A DNA stretch of 62,000 nt from Symbiodinium natans (taxonomy: Eukaryota > Sar > Dinophyceae > Suessiales > Symbiodiniaceae), in NCBI GenBank assembly GCA_905221605.1, contig CAJNDS010002523.1:1-62000 (forward strand), read 5' to 3'. Made by a program: the position numbers and the translations under genes. The first letter of the stretch is position 1, and each line of letters begins with the position of its first letter. This document shows positions 21,183-32,261 of the stretch, in pieces. The notes under the pieces were generated by a model. That model was not told the origin of the DNA and did no database searches. It worked only from the letters and a program-made list of their open reading frames with translations.

Positions 21183-21420
21183 AAATTTTGAAAGGGTTTA
21201 GGGTGGTTCCCCCCCCCCCCGCTCCTGTGGTGTGGTTGAGGGGTTTGGGCTGTTTTTGTTTTAGGGTTTAAGATTTGGGGCTTGCAGTTTCAGGTTTAGG
21301 GTCGTGTGGTTGGGGGATTGGGGTTAGGGTTTAAAGAATTACGTTTCAGGGTTCAGGGGGCGGGGGGGGGGTGGGCGGGATATCTTGGGGGGAAGGGGGG
21401 GGGGGCGGGGGGTTGCAGGA
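21183..21420 (+). repeat. G-rich degenerate telomeric sequence
   Basis: Scattered TTTAGGG, TTTAAGG and TTTGGGG motifs with long G runs (about 21360-21415) and one C run (about 21211). The dense GGG tracts could form quadruplexes, which is an inference from composition. Confidence 0.75.
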
Positions 21421-21769
21421 CTCACGACGCCAAACCATAATGTACACTGACCAATTCTTCTAAGGAGCCCTATATACACACCAAAATACCATAAGATAAG
21501 CCCTACATAACCCTACCTGAGGACTTACCCTACGTGCTTGCGGACTCTTTTCAACCAATGGGACTGCCAACGAGCCAGAGCTTCGTTTTAAAAAGCGCAG
21601 CCCTCTACCAGATCAGCTTTGCTGGACAGGCAGGGGGGGCTGCAAGGGTTTGGCGTTTAGGGCTTAATTTCCCCGCCCCCCGAAGTACACAAAATAGAGG
21701 CAACTGGGACCCCAAAGAGAAGCAGATGTAGGTACTTGGAGGTGTCGGGCTAGAGACAAAGCATTTTGT

Positions 21770-22138
21770 TCAGCTACCTCGCTGCAGCAGCAGACTGGGT
21801 TTCACGGCGAGCAGCGTGCTTTTCAAGTGACCCTGCTGACACTCGAGGGGAAGCTCAAAATTCAGGGCAGCGAAGTCTGCCAAATACAGCCAGCACAAGG
21901 CTCGCAAGTATCTCGCCCCGTTCTCCTTGAGGGCTACTTGCATGGAGCGCATGATAGCAGATGTCTGCAGCAATGCAGGCGTGCCCGCGCTCTCGCTATC
22001 TGCCAGTCCCAGGGATGCTTCCATAGCCCGCTGGTCATGCTCGTCGTTCGGGTGCAAGCCCAGCGATCTGTCGAAGGCAGGAAGGCACTTCAGACCCGCG
22101 CGGCTGAAGAGCCTCTTCCAGTCTTGCTGCATGCTCTC
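21770..22138 (-). CDS. Sulfotransferase terminal exon
   Basis: Acceptor CCAAG|GAG, phase 0, and TGA at 21772-21770. The join DFIGKT-ESMQQDWKRLFSRAGL matches the family pattern DFIGR.E....D...L....G. The C-terminal LYLADFAALNFELP resembles the usual LY..D...F.Y. The tail beyond it (about 30 residues) is longer than typical. Confidence 0.7.
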   Translation of the reverse strand, partial: ESMQQDWKRLFSRAGLKCLPAFDRSLGLHPNDEHDQRAMEASLGLADSESAGTPALLQTSAIMRSMQVALKENGARYLRALCWLYLADFAALNFELPLECQQGHLKSTLLAVKPSLLLQRGS

Positions 22139-25100
22139 CTTGGTTCGTCTAGTCTTTTAACTCCCCAACAATCAAGGTCTAACTTTTGGCTCCCGTAATA
22201 AGAAAGAGAGGAACCCAAAAGCTGTGATGTGGTGAAGTTGTAGTAAAGTCCCACCGAGTCGCAGTCTTGCCTATGAAGTCCATGGGCACCGAGCAGTTAA
22301 ACATGGGGGCCATGAACTCGAGCTGGCCCTTTAGGTGACCATCTCGGTGGATGCCCGTCCGCAAGAACTCCTGGAGGACAAAGCGTGGTTTAGGGTTTAA
22401 AGTTCCTGGGTGGGTTAAAAGGATATTTAGGTGACTGGAGGTCTAGGGGAGGACAAAACATGTGATGCTCAGGAGCTCCCGAAAACGACATAGGAGATTT
22501 TCCCGTGGATTTGGAAGGTTCCTACAATGCCAACGCGTGTGACGCTTCAGTGCTGGATGCCCCCGCAGCGCCCAATTGCCGTGCCCAGCCCCAGGAATGA
22601 ATGTTGCTTCACGAAAAATCCTTGGGGGATGGCTTCAAAGTAGCTCGTATCGGCCCACGTATTGCCATAAGAGAGACCTTCACAAGGTTTTATTTTAACG
22701 AGCGGATCCAGACAGAGGTTTGTGGTTCATTTTAGCAGGCGTGGGCACGGGAGGGAGGCTGGACGACCACAACACCACATGCTCAACTCAACAAACTTGT
22801 CCACAGGAACAGCTTCAAGCGTCTAATCTTATGAATCACAAGTTTCCCATAGGGAGCAACAAAGAGGGCGTATGGGGCACGGCTGAGGTTTTGAGCCCAA
22901 CGATGGGCTTCGAAATTGCCACACTTGTTGCTCAGAACCCGAAACTGAAATACTTCTGTTTATGGAGTACGGCTGGGTTAATTTTGGGTCTAAGAAATTG
23001 GGGCAACGTGGGAAACTATGGGGTATCATGGGAAAGCTATCACCCGCACAAGGTTTGCCATGGGAGATTTCACATGCTGAACGCAACAAGCAAACGGAAG
23101 GGGGCTTGGGCTGGGCAAAAAGCCAACGGAAGGAGATCTTGGGCGGCGTCGCAAATCTTGGCCGGTGCACATTGCAATAGTCAAACCACAAGGGCCGATG
23201 TACCTATATGGAAGATACTTGAGCCTCAAAGTGCTTGCTATGCAGTAACTTTAAGGCCCCTGTATCTCTTGCTAGGCTAGGTGTATAAACCCTGCAGGTT
23301 TACACGTTCGTTATCATTTTTGTGCAAGCACATTGCGTGCTCAACGTTTGCCTAGACAGTGGTGGCGGAAGATGTTAGGGAGACTGCTTTAAGTGTCTAA
23401 ACTTGCCCATACATTGGGTGGTGCCAGTCCCTGTCTTGTTGGCTCTGGTGTTCTCGTGGACGCGACTACGATTCTCCAGGGATCTACAGGAGTCGAATGT
23501 GTTAGATTTTGTTGAGTTTTCGTTGCCCCTGGACACCCAGATACCTGCTCCTCAGGGGTTCCAGGTACCGAACTATGATTGTGCTTACTTCAAGGGCTCT
23601 GGGGAGGATGCTTTTTGTTTTTGGGCGCTAGGTTCCGAGCGCTTCGGCACCTAAACCCTTGACCCGATATAGACCCTGCACACCCTAACCCGAAACCCTT
23701 TTTTGCAAACCCTAAGCCCTAAACCCTAAACCCTAAACCCTAAACCTGGGTAACTCAAGACCAAGGCTGCCACTAGGACTCTCCAGCAACTGTGACTGCT
23801 GGATGCAAATTTGTTGTTGCTGTTCCTGGAGTTCTGAACTTGTTTGGTTTCAATGCATCTGCTTACTTCTGGCGTGCCCCCTGCTTTCATTGATTCGCTC
23901 TTTCTTGTTTTCCTGTCCTGCGGAGCTACAAGGCTAAAATCCCAAAAGCGGGACAAGTCAGACAACGAAGAACAAAATACTTCACTACCCTGCCCGTTTC
24001 AGAGGGCTCCTATTAAATGTGTGGCTATGTCATGTGAGGCGCTGAAACTTCTTAACTGAGGTTGGTTTGAGAGGTTCCTGGAACACTGCTTTCCGCTCAG
24101 GCATGTGGGACTTGGCCTAACTTACTGTTCTCAAAATGGGGGGACCTTTACATGGGGACCGGTATCTATAGGGACGAGTATTTTAGCGAACTTAGACAAA
24201 GACCCATGTGCGCAAGCAAGGCCTCAAAGAATCTTGCAGCTCGCTGAGTACTCCCTGGCTCGTATGTGCTCAGATTTTTGCGCAGACCAACCTGAGTTGC
24301 TGTTCAGGAACTTCATTTAAGGTCCCACAATAGGGTTGCATAGTAAAAATGATCAGGCTTCCTTATTGTGGTAACTTAATTTGAGCTACTATACTAGAGG
24401 TATATAGTAAATTACAGGGTGTCCTTATTATTGTATCTGAAGGTGAATTTAGGTTCACGAAATGCAACCCAACAACGTAAAGATGCCTGCGCATTCTCCC
24501 CTCGATTTCTGCATACGCAGAAATGAACCGTGAGATTGGATCTCGGACAAAGGTGAAGGCCACCTTACTGGTGCTCAAGGGAGTGGGGGAGAAGATCCCC
24601 AGAGTTATCCCTAGATAACCCCCTATAATGGTACTGATATTCACTCCCCCTCTCCCGACACCCTAAACCCTACACCAGTAAGCCACGTGATCTTTACCGT
24701 CCGCGGCGTTGTAGTCTTGGCACCAGCTCGGGTACCACCGGCCTTCCAAGGTTGAGTTGCAGTGGGTGCTGATGCGCTTCAGATTTTCGAAGACAGTGTG
24801 GCCAGCTGCCTTCCAGGTATGGCGATAGTACATGGTCTGCTTCTTCTGAGAGCAGCCTACGTCTCCCTTTGCCTCCTCAGTGTCCGTCCATGCCTTGGTT
24901 GCTTTTTCCCCCCCCCCAAAAAAAATAAAAAATGAATAATAACCTTTAGCTCCCTTAACTTAGCATGAAAATAGAGGAACCTCTAAAGCTAGAAAGTGAT
25001 TGGCCCTCCAGTTACGTACCTGCTGGGCTTTTAGGGGCCAGAATTCCCAAAAGTTCTCGTACATGAAGGCCTGCAGGATTTATATCCTCAAGAATAGCAA

Positions 25101-25607
25101 CCGAAATAGTGCTTGGAGGCATAGGGAAAAATTGTGGGAAAGCCCCTAAACCCCTAAACCCCAAACCCCAAGCCGTAGCAAAGTCCCAGCCTAGATGCAG
25201 GATGCCAAGCAGGCTGCGACCAGTTCGCCTCCTCCTGCACCCTTGGCCAGACCTTGTCCCGCACATCGCTCAGAATCAAGAGGCACTCCTCATGGGGCTC
25301 AGAAGGTGGCATGAAGGTAGGTGGGATGAAGGAAGTATGGCCCCAAAATGCGCGAAAATAGGATCCTTTGCCCTGCTATCTTTTGAGCCCCCATGAACTC
25401 CTCAGTTGCCTTAGGGCAGGCCTCACTTGCCCGTTGCAGCAGCGCCTCCAGACGCGCCTGGGAGCGGCTGGAGTCATGGAGCTTCGACGACTGCAAGAGG
25501 GCCAGATCAGCCCCTTCCGACTCCGAGAGATTGCAGTTGGAGTCTAGGTCTTCAGCCTTTAGCCGCAAGGCAGGCAGGAGGCAAAGCCAAGCAAGGATGG
25601 CTCTCAT
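21770..25607 (-). CDS. Carbohydrate sulfotransferase (Sulfotransfer_2-like), spliced
   Basis: Sulfotransferases of this family move a sulfonate group from PAPS to a hydroxyl on a glycan, normally in the Golgi lumen. Six exons are visible on the minus strand: 25607-25389, 25070-25020, 24893-24687, 24563 to about 24487, 22370-22263 and 22138-21770 (stop). Evidence in order: an N-terminal signal peptide (MRAILAWLCLLPALRLKA); a 5'-PAPS-like segment (YYRHTWKAAGHTVFENL); the 3'-phosphate motif VAFTFVRDPISRFISAY, the family hallmark; then HLKGQLEFM and PMDFIGKT; and an end segment LYLADFAALNFELP resembling the conserved C-terminal Y..DF. Introns after the first, second and fifth exons join in phase, with GC, GT and GC donors. 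At least one exon is missing between about 24487 and 22370, because the family usually has 20-100 residues there. The true substrate is unknown. Confidence 0.75.
22263..22370 (-). CDS. Sulfotransferase exon 5, DFIGK segment
   Basis: Acceptor CTCCAG|GAG and an in-phase GC donor (ACT|GCGACT) bound 36 codons. It contains IHRDGHLKGQLEFM and PMDFIGKT, equivalent to the conserved H...Q...DF(I/V)G(R/K) stretch of Sulfotransfer_2 enzymes. Confidence 0.75.
24487..24563 (-). CDS. Sulfotransferase exon 4, 3'-phosphate motif
   Basis: Opens at AG|GTGGCC and encodes VAFTFVRDPISRFISAYAEI, matching the family consensus F.FVRDP..R..S.Y. The exit point is uncertain: a GC donor at 24487 leaves two bases, and other donors are possible. 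Confidence 0.75.
24687..24893 (-). CDS. Sulfotransferase exon 3, 5'-PAPS region
   Basis: Opens at AG|GCATGG in phase 0. It encodes YYRHTWKAAGHTVFENLK, which occupies the place of the PK.G.T/S cofactor loop, and a cysteine-rich stretch with CNST (possible N-glycosylation). Three donors are possible at the end. A GA donor (24693) or a GT donor (24687) both keep phase with the next exon; the GT at 24697 does not. Confidence 0.7.
25020..25070 (-). CDS. Sulfotransferase exon 2 (51 bp)
   Basis: The acceptor CTGCAG|G and the strong donor CAG|GTACGT bound exactly 17 codons (AFMYENFWEFWPLKAQQ). Phase is 0 at both ends, compatible with exons 1 and 3. Confidence 0.65.
25389..25607 (-). CDS. Sulfotransferase exon 1, signal peptide
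   Basis: The ATG at 25607 opens a typical signal peptide: basic Arg2, a hydrophobic core, then Ala-Glu-Asp. A Ser/Glu/Leu-rich stem of about 55 residues follows. In-phase exit by a GC donor after ATGGGG at 25389 gives 73 codons. A second GC donor a few codons later is also possible. Confidence 0.65.
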
Positions 25608-25659
25608 GCGCAGCCCTGCAACGTGACCAGCTTGTGAATGGAAAGCTTTCAGTATCGCC

Positions 25660-28600
25660 ATTGCGATGCGAAGTCAACCTGGACATAGACCTGAGGCTAA
25701 ATGGGCCATGGTCAACAATACTCATGTTTAAGCAGCTGACAGGGGCTTTTCGGAGGCAACTTACAATGTGTAGAAGAGCCCCTGCCCCCGGCATCCCTGC
25801 CTGGAAAGATAAGTTATCCATGTCCACCGTAGACCTTGAGCCCTAAATTTACTATAAGCAGCTACAAGACATTATGCAGGAGTAGATGGTCATCGTAGTC
25901 CGCTCGCGGAGCAGCTAAGCTCACTCTACTGTCATTCAACAAGCCGGTGTTTCCTACTTGGAGGGTAGACGACTGAACTGGGCCCATTCCTCAAGCCTAC
26001 ACCCTAAACCCTAACCCCTAAACCAGGGGGCCATATTCTTTGGCTCACAGGTGGGAAGCTAGCTGGGGAATCCTAATGGTGTTCACCTACCTTCATCCCA
26101 CCTTTTAAGGGCCCTACGTAGGTTTTGCTCGAATAGAAAAACGCATGTAAAAATGTGCGGAACAGCAAGGTAAAGGTATGGTGACAGGTATGGGATGGCA
26201 TGAGCCCGCATATACAGCAGTCACCCTGCTTTTTGTAAATTGGTATATGACCATATTACTGTAGTACTAGATTATTCTGTTATTATTAGCATACATTGTG
26301 TCTTACTAGTGTAATATTCTATTAACATGGATCCCACCGTTTTGTCCCAACGCCCAGCTGCGAGAAGTGAAGCCCACCCAGACGCTGCAGGAGTTCACGG
26401 TGTGCTGTTCATGCGGGTGCTGAACGTATGCTTCTGCGTCTGTCACTCCATGAGCGCACAGACTGCTGGTTTTGCCTGCGGTCTGTTTGCAATTTGTTTA
26501 CGGGACCTACGGGGATTTGTCCGGAGCTCTTGGAGTTTTCGGTGGGCCTGGGACCCCGGGGGCGACACTAAGGCGGCATCCAATCCGCCGATGAGCACCC
26601 ATCACCCACTCCCTTTGCTCCCCCGTAGACAGTGTCTATCCTCTTTCCTCACTCCTTCGCCTGTAGATCCGTCCCTCTCCATGTTTCTTCTGCCGTGCAT
26701 ACTTTCTGCGCACATACTCTTCCGCTCGACCATCGTGCGTCGTACCTTCCAGACCCCTCGCCTGCGCACTCACTGTTTCACTGAAGCCCCTGCAAAAGGA
26801 GCCCCCCCCCCAAAAAAAAAAAAAAAGCAGCCTGATTTGGAACAAGCCCGTATGGTTGCGACCATCAATGTGCCTGATTGGCCTAATTTGGGAAGAGTCC
26901 ACGAAAGACTCTGGACCAAACGCCCAGTTGCTCAGGAGGAGCCCGGCAAGACTTGTTACAAACGTTGCTTAGAGGAATGTGCAGTGGACACCACTGCGCC
27001 CTGAACCTTGGGATGGTTCCCCCTTATACTAACAGTCCTTCATAGGGGGTGATAATGGGGGGGTACTATCATCCCTTTGAAGGGCAGCTCCACTCTGAAA
27101 CTCACAGCCAAGCCTTCCACTGCGGCCAGTCCAGAAACCGCGGCAGCACCTCCCAAGGCCGTGAGGGTCAGCTATCACGTCTTGCGCGGAGCATGGCTTA
27201 TAAGTAAAGCCAAGTCTCTCACAAAGTTGAAACTACGGCTGAAACCAGGCCAGAATTCAGCAGGCAGCTCCGTGTTGGGTTGTTTCTCTGTCGGTGATGT
27301 GCAGCGCAGCAGGTGAAATCTGATCAAGGCAGCAGCTAGGTCACCTGGACTAGGGTAGCGCTTTGTCTGCAAGCGCCCTAGCCCACGTAGCCTACTCGTC
27401 GGAGTTTTCAAGGAATCCTAATTATGGTCCGAATTATGTGGTGGATGTGCTTTGTTGCTTGTGGATTCATTTCTTTGGGTCTCGCTTTCTGCTGGCTGCG
27501 TTGTGCTTGCTTCTGCCAGCTTTCTGCTGATTGTTTTATCCTGCTTCTGCCGCGCCTTTGCGCCTTTGCCTGTTTGTGCTTTCGAAAGCAGAAATCACTT
27601 GAGGACTTGGTGGCCAGACCAAAGCGCTGTTCGGTGTTCAGGGCTGGGTTGCTCCAGACTTCCATGTGCCAATGTGCCAATTTAGTCAAGTGAGTGAGCA
27701 GCCCTGCACCACACTTAGCTCTCCTACATAGAAACCCGACCCTATGCCCCCCCGGACCGGATGTGCGCGAAGCTTGTCATAGTCCACATGGCCCCGAGAA
27801 ACGTACCTGCGTCGTCGAGTGTCACGGATACACCCTATAGACCCTGCATGCAAACCACCTGGCCGGCTTCGTGAAAAAAAAACGCGTGAAGAGAGAGATG
27901 CCTAAACAATAAGCAAGATGTGTCCGAGCATGCCAATCTTAAAGTAGAACTAGAGCAAGATAGTAATATAGTAATATAGTAATATAGTAACTACAGTAAT
28001 ATAGTAACTACAGTAACTATAGTAATATAGTAATATAGTAATATAGTAATATAGTAATATAGTAATATAGTAATATAGTAATATAGTAATATAGTAATAT
28101 AGTAATATAGTAATATAGTAATATAGTAATATAGTAATATAGCAATATAGTGATATAGTAATATAGTAATATAGTAATATAGTAACTATAGTGATATAGT
28201 AACTATAGTAACTATAGTAGTCTAGTAACCATATGTAACTATAGGCACAGCACAGTGAAGGCCCCCGCTGCCCCCTTGCAGCTGCGCACGGGAACCTCTC
28301 ATCAGCCGACCTGGCGCAAGAACCCTGGGACCCTAAACCCTAAACCCTAAACCCCAAACCCGAAACCCTAAACGCTAAACCCTAAACCCTAAACTGGGAC
28401 CCAGAGCCCTGTGGAGTGGGCTTTGGGGATGCTTGTCAGAGCAGAGGCTTTCGAGCAGAGACTTTGAAGTTCTGGGGGGCCCTCTGGCATGGTCTTTTCT
28501 TTTTTTCAGGGTTGGGCATGGAGTTGGGCCTGCGCTGCTGGTCCCGGCTGTAGCAATTCGTACTCAACCCTTCGGACTGTTCCGGCACAGAATGCAGTAA

Positions 28601-28810
28601 TTACAGTACGCACTCCTGCCGGATGTGCGGGTGGTGTTCATTCAGATGTCTAATCCAGGGTATATAGGGCCACTCAGCTACTCATGGACTGATTGCAGGG
28701 CTTCCACTTTGTGAAGTGTTAAGTACTCTTCTGCTGATAGTCCACGGATCGGCTGCAAGCGAACACGTAGCGAATCGGAGCGTGCCTATCCATCATCCTC
28801 CCTGCGTGGC
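25660..28810. other. Intergenic or unresolved, 25.66-28.81 kb
   Basis: Upstream of the sulfotransferase start. It holds short CCCTAAA relics, the ATAGTAAT microsatellite, a poly-C/poly-A junction at about 26803-26826, and a long plus-strand open frame (26327-27004) whose last 50 codons look protein-like (ATINVPDWPNLGRVHERLWT) but are preceded by low-complexity sequence. I could not define a gene. Confidence 0.5.
27957..28240. repeat. ATAGTAAT 8-bp microsatellite
   Basis: About 280 bp of tandem ATAGTAAT with interspersed ATAGTAACT variants, especially at the ends. It is followed by a short degenerate CCCTAAA array at about 28330-28395. Confidence 0.95.
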
Positions 28811-28812
28811 AG

Positions 28813-28887
28813 GCATCTACGATAATCGTCACCTCGAGGACTCACATGTGAATGGGCGGCAACGTGAGGACATGTCAAGTGAATCGG
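28813..28887 (+). CDS. Exon-like segment, plus strand, unknown protein
   Basis: Acceptor GGCAG|GC and donor TCGG|GTAGGT bound 75 bp with an open frame (IYDNRHLEDSHVNGRQREDM...). The composition is typical of coding sequence. No family is recognised. It is the first of several plus-strand islands between 28.8 and 36.3 kb. Confidence 0.35.
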
Positions 28888-28921
28888 GTAGGTTTCTTGT
28901 GCTCTGTGTTCAACATCCAGC

Positions 28922-29278
28922 ATGGTACGTTTGCGGGGGGTGCTCGATATCTCTGTAATTCGATTATGTTTTGACATCCTCGATGGGTGCAACGTCTCCC
29001 AAGCATCGAGAGAAGCAGAACTGTCATCAACGTCCGTGATGACAAGTGCAGTGCACGCCCTGAAGAGACATGGAGAAAAGCATCAATCTTGCAAGGTGCT
29101 CAAATTCTCAACCAACCTTGGAATTGCAAGGCTCTGTTCCCTCTGCAGGCTCAGCAGTGCAACATCGAGCCCGCGCGTACCGACATTTAGACATCGACAT
29201 GCTGCAGCACCTGCCTGCACGCCGGAAGGCAAGGTCATCAGAGCCTTCGGAATTCAGATTTCTCGCTTTGGATGCTGA
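28922..29278 (+). CDS. Open frame with helix-turn-helix-like segment
   Basis: A 118-codon frame starting with ATG. Residues about 20-48 (LDGCNVSQASREAELSSTSV) resemble the helix-turn-helix of ISXO2/Merlin-type transposases, in which a G.S..QA.RE..LS pattern is common. No DDE catalytic core is visible downstream, so at most this is a fragment. The assignment is weak, because a second frame across the same segment is also open. Confidence 0.25.
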   Translation: MVRLRGVLDISVIRLCFDILDGCNVSQASREAELSSTSVMTSAVHALKRHGEKHQSCKVLKFSTNLGIARLCSLCRLSSATSSPRVPTFRHRHAAAPACTPEGKVIRAFGIQISRFGC

Positions 29279-30564
29279 CCAGGGACACATTTATCTCCTG
29301 CATTTCGCTTATGCCCTCACTCATTCACCCCCCCCCACACCCTGCCCCCTTATAACCCTAAGATGGCTAAGGAGAAGGAGAAGAAGAAGCCCGCGCCACA
29401 AAGCCAGCATGCCTGATGAACCTCGGCGTCACGCAGGACGAAGGGGTTCTCACCACCGTCGAAGACCTTGGCGCGTAATAGAAAGCGGAGGCGGTCGCTG
29501 CACCCTGCGTTAGCCGGCATATCGCCGGCGGCTCAAAACCTTGAACTTGCGATTATGCGAAGCAAAACGCCTTTTGTGTTGCCTGTTCACAACCAATACT
29601 TATCAAAAGCCCTTCTGTGGGTCTAAGCGGCTAAGACCTAATGTCGCAGAGAGCTGTGAGATGGTCCTTTGGGAATGGGAATCCGAGGACCACTCGACTT
29701 CGGGTTTCTGGGGTCTTGGCCGTGGGTAGGGGGCTTGTGGCCTTCTTGGGTCTGGGATGGCTGGGAAGGTTTCAGTTAGGGCAATTTGCAGGTGTAAGGG
29801 CTGGCTCAGGTACCGCTGATGATGAACGGCTGCATTCTCGCATCTTACAAGGCCTCCGACAACCCAGGCATTGCGCGATTCGAGTATGGAAGTAGATGCA
29901 GCTTGACAGTTGACCTTGCATGTCAGCATAGCCATGATCAGCAAGGTCCTAGAACAAGCCTGCAGAAACAACCTAGAAACCCTGCGGCCTGTTTGTCTCG
30001 TGCCCTGGACCTGTGCAGCTCGGCCCTTGTCCGACCACAGTTTGGCACCCGGTGTAGGTTCCGACACCGTGCCGGGTTGGGACGGTTGGGATAGCCTGGA
30101 CTTTCTCAGCCGCGATGTCTGGCTTAGTAGGCTTAGTTGTTGACTATAGAGGTAATAACATTTCAGAGGGATTTACAGTGATTGCAAGTTGCTGCTGCTG
30201 CGGCTTACCCACACACCAAACACTGAAATACCCCAAGTGCCAAATTTGGGCTTTTGGCTTGCAAGCTAGGCTCGCTAATTGGCCGCCTGGAAACCTTGCT
30301 CCGTGAGAAAGTCCACGCTTTGAATGAGGTTCGCGGCACAGGTGAGCGTGTCGGTCAGTAAGCTACGGCGTTTTTAGGGTGCATGCATAAGGTCCGTACT
30401 TGCAAGTGTGTGCTGCGACCCACAAACTGCCTTAGCACCCGGAAACATGGGCTCCGCTGAAGTATGAATGCCAGAACGCCCTATGCGAGTCCGTGAATAC
30501 TCTCTGACCATGTGACCTCGCTCCGCAATCAAGCCGCTTTCAACAAGGGTTGAGGCGGAGTCTT

Positions 30565-30684
30565 AGCCTCGCGGCCACTTCTCGCTCAGCGTCCGCTACG
30601 TGTCTACTGCCGATGAAACACAAAAAAGCAACCTGCAGCTCGACGGCATGTCTCGGAACTACATCGAAGATTGTACCATCTGCA
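30565..30684 (+). CDS. Exon-like segment, plus strand
   Basis: After TCTTAG the frame reads RGHFSLSVRYVSTADETQKS and continues to NYIEDCTICT before a stop. A possible GC donor (ATCT|GCACAT) lies at the end. The sequence looks like coding sequence, but I recognise no family. Confidence 0.3.
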
Positions 30685-31263
30685 CATAGATCTCTTCGAG
30701 TCACTCAATACGACCTGTTTGGGCTAAGTTTCCCCTGCAAAGTGGGCATCCCCTTTCTTTACACTCTACACCTTGTCTCGACTAGGACTTCCATTGCACA
30801 GCGCAAGGTTCCACCACGAAGCCCTCGTTGGACATTGCGCAAATGTGGCATGTTTGGTGCTGTTTTCTGTACGTCTTGTTGCCTGCGGATTCGGAGCACA
30901 TAGTCTTCCGTGCTTACGGCTACAAGCCTCATGAGACTCTACTTTTGCCAATCCTGCCCTCTGGGGTTTCATCAGCTCTTTTGTCGCTCTTCGTAGCCGC
31001 CTCCCGCGACGAAAAGTCGCGAGCTAGGACTGGACAAGAAAGGAGTGCATCAAGCACTTTGCCATGCCTTAGGTCTCCTAGTGACCTAGTGCGATTCATG
31101 GTTCGGAGGCTTGGGGCGCAGAGGGTCAGGTTGCGGCTTGAGAACTTGAGGATTTGCTGGTCTGCTGCTGCCCTCCTTCCTCCTTCCTAAACTCGGCCGG
31201 TTCTCATCAGGAAGTCAATGCCGGTGAAGAAGACACCTCATTGAGCTGCAAGTGTCCCCACAA

Positions 31264-31290
31264 ATTCCCCAACCCCCCCCCCCCCCCCCA
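31264..31290. repeat. Poly-C tract
   Basis: Long C run, interrupted only once near its start (AACCCC...CCCAAT). It is flanked by plus-strand coding-like sequence. Confidence 0.9.
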
Positions 31291-31542
31291 ATTTCCTCAA
31301 GAGCTGAAAACTTCACCCCAGGCCTTCGTATGGACTGATCCTTTTGATCTTGGTCGGTTTGTCTGAGTGTAAGGCAGTCGACCTGCCTCCCGTTCTAATT
31401 TAGCCCTTTGCTGCACTTAAGCTATAGTTTGCACAACCATTCATCCTTTTGCCTACTCTACTTCCTTTCGCCTGAAGATGCCTCACTTCCTATTTTCAAG
31501 CCTGTCCCAACTCCCGCTTAAACTCCATCCTATTGTTTAGGG

Positions 31543-31909
31543 GGGCTCTCTCTTCTTCTTCTTCTTCTTCTTCTTCTTCTTCTTCTTCTTCTTCTTCTTC
31601 TTCTTCTTCCTCTTGTTCTTCTTGTTCTTGTTCTTACTCTTTTTCTTCTTCTTCTTCTTCCGGGCATTGGGTGCCCAGCGGACCCCTCGCGCAGGCGCGC
31701 GTCTCTCTCTCTCTCTCTCTCGCTTCCTTTCTCTTTCTTTCTGTCTTGGGGCATGGGTCCGACGCCCTGCTCTCTCGCGCTCTCTCCCTCTCTCTCTCGC
31801 TCTCTCTTCTTTCTTCTTCTTCTTCTTCTCTTTCTTCTTCTTCTTCTTCTTTTTCTTCTTCTTCTCAGCGCTTGGAGGTCCCCCCCGAAAGAGGAACCCG
31901 GCCGCGACG

Positions 31910-31941
<32 letters not shown>

Positions 31942-31965
31942 TTCTTGCTCCAGCTTCTGCTGCTG
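31543..31965 (+). repeat. Polypyrimidine (CTT)n/(CT)n tract
   Basis: About 420 bp dominated by CTT, TTC and CT repeats, all pyrimidine on the plus strand except three short spacers. Long Ser/Phe/Leu and Lys/Arg/Glu open frames over it are repeat artefacts. Mirror-symmetric stretches of this kind can form triplex DNA. Confidence 0.95.
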
Positions 31966-31995
31966 CAAAACAACCCACTATTTCGTATGTGTCTA

Positions 31996-32261
31996 TTTCG
32001 GCATCCGCTGGAAGCGATGTGTGGGGAGTTGTGGCGTTGGATTGCGCTGTTCGAGGTTGGATTCGAGGCCATGGCTTGTTTCACAGGCGTGTTGAAGGTG
32101 CTGCGCTGCACCCGACGACAAGGTTCCACGGTACGGTGGCAAGCTATGCATGCCAAGGGTCAACTGGCACCACCGTACCTGGCAGCTGCTTGCCAGGACC
32201 TCAGTCAGGTGGAAATGTTCATGTGCGCTTCCCTATTGGGATTGTGAAGGGATTCTGCTAG
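31996..32261 (+). CDS. Open frame after the pyrimidine tract, unknown
   Basis: The frame ending in TAG at 32261 encodes about 85 residues of ordinary composition, including TTRFHGTVASYACQGSTGTT and GGNVHVRFPIGIVKGF. The spaced cysteines and Gly/Ser/Thr content suggest an extracellular type of sequence. No family is recognised and exon borders are unclear. Confidence 0.3.

Noticed and set aside
22720-23280. 186-codon plus-strand open frame opposite the sulfotransferase intron
   Set aside because: No recognisable motif, composition close to random and no splice or domain support. It lies inside a predicted intron of the opposite strand.
29363-29490. MAKEKEKKKPAPQ-like start and an overlapping minus-strand frame (AKVFDGGENPFVLRDAEVHQ)
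   Set aside because: Both strands look coding over about 120 bp, but no splice borders or family could be fixed, so neither is called.
31530-32156. Long Lys/Arg/Glu-rich open frame on the minus strand and Ser/Phe/Leu-rich frames on the plus strand
   Set aside because: They are direct translations of the (CTT)n/(CT)n tract. The part outside the tract on the minus strand has no recognisable domain.
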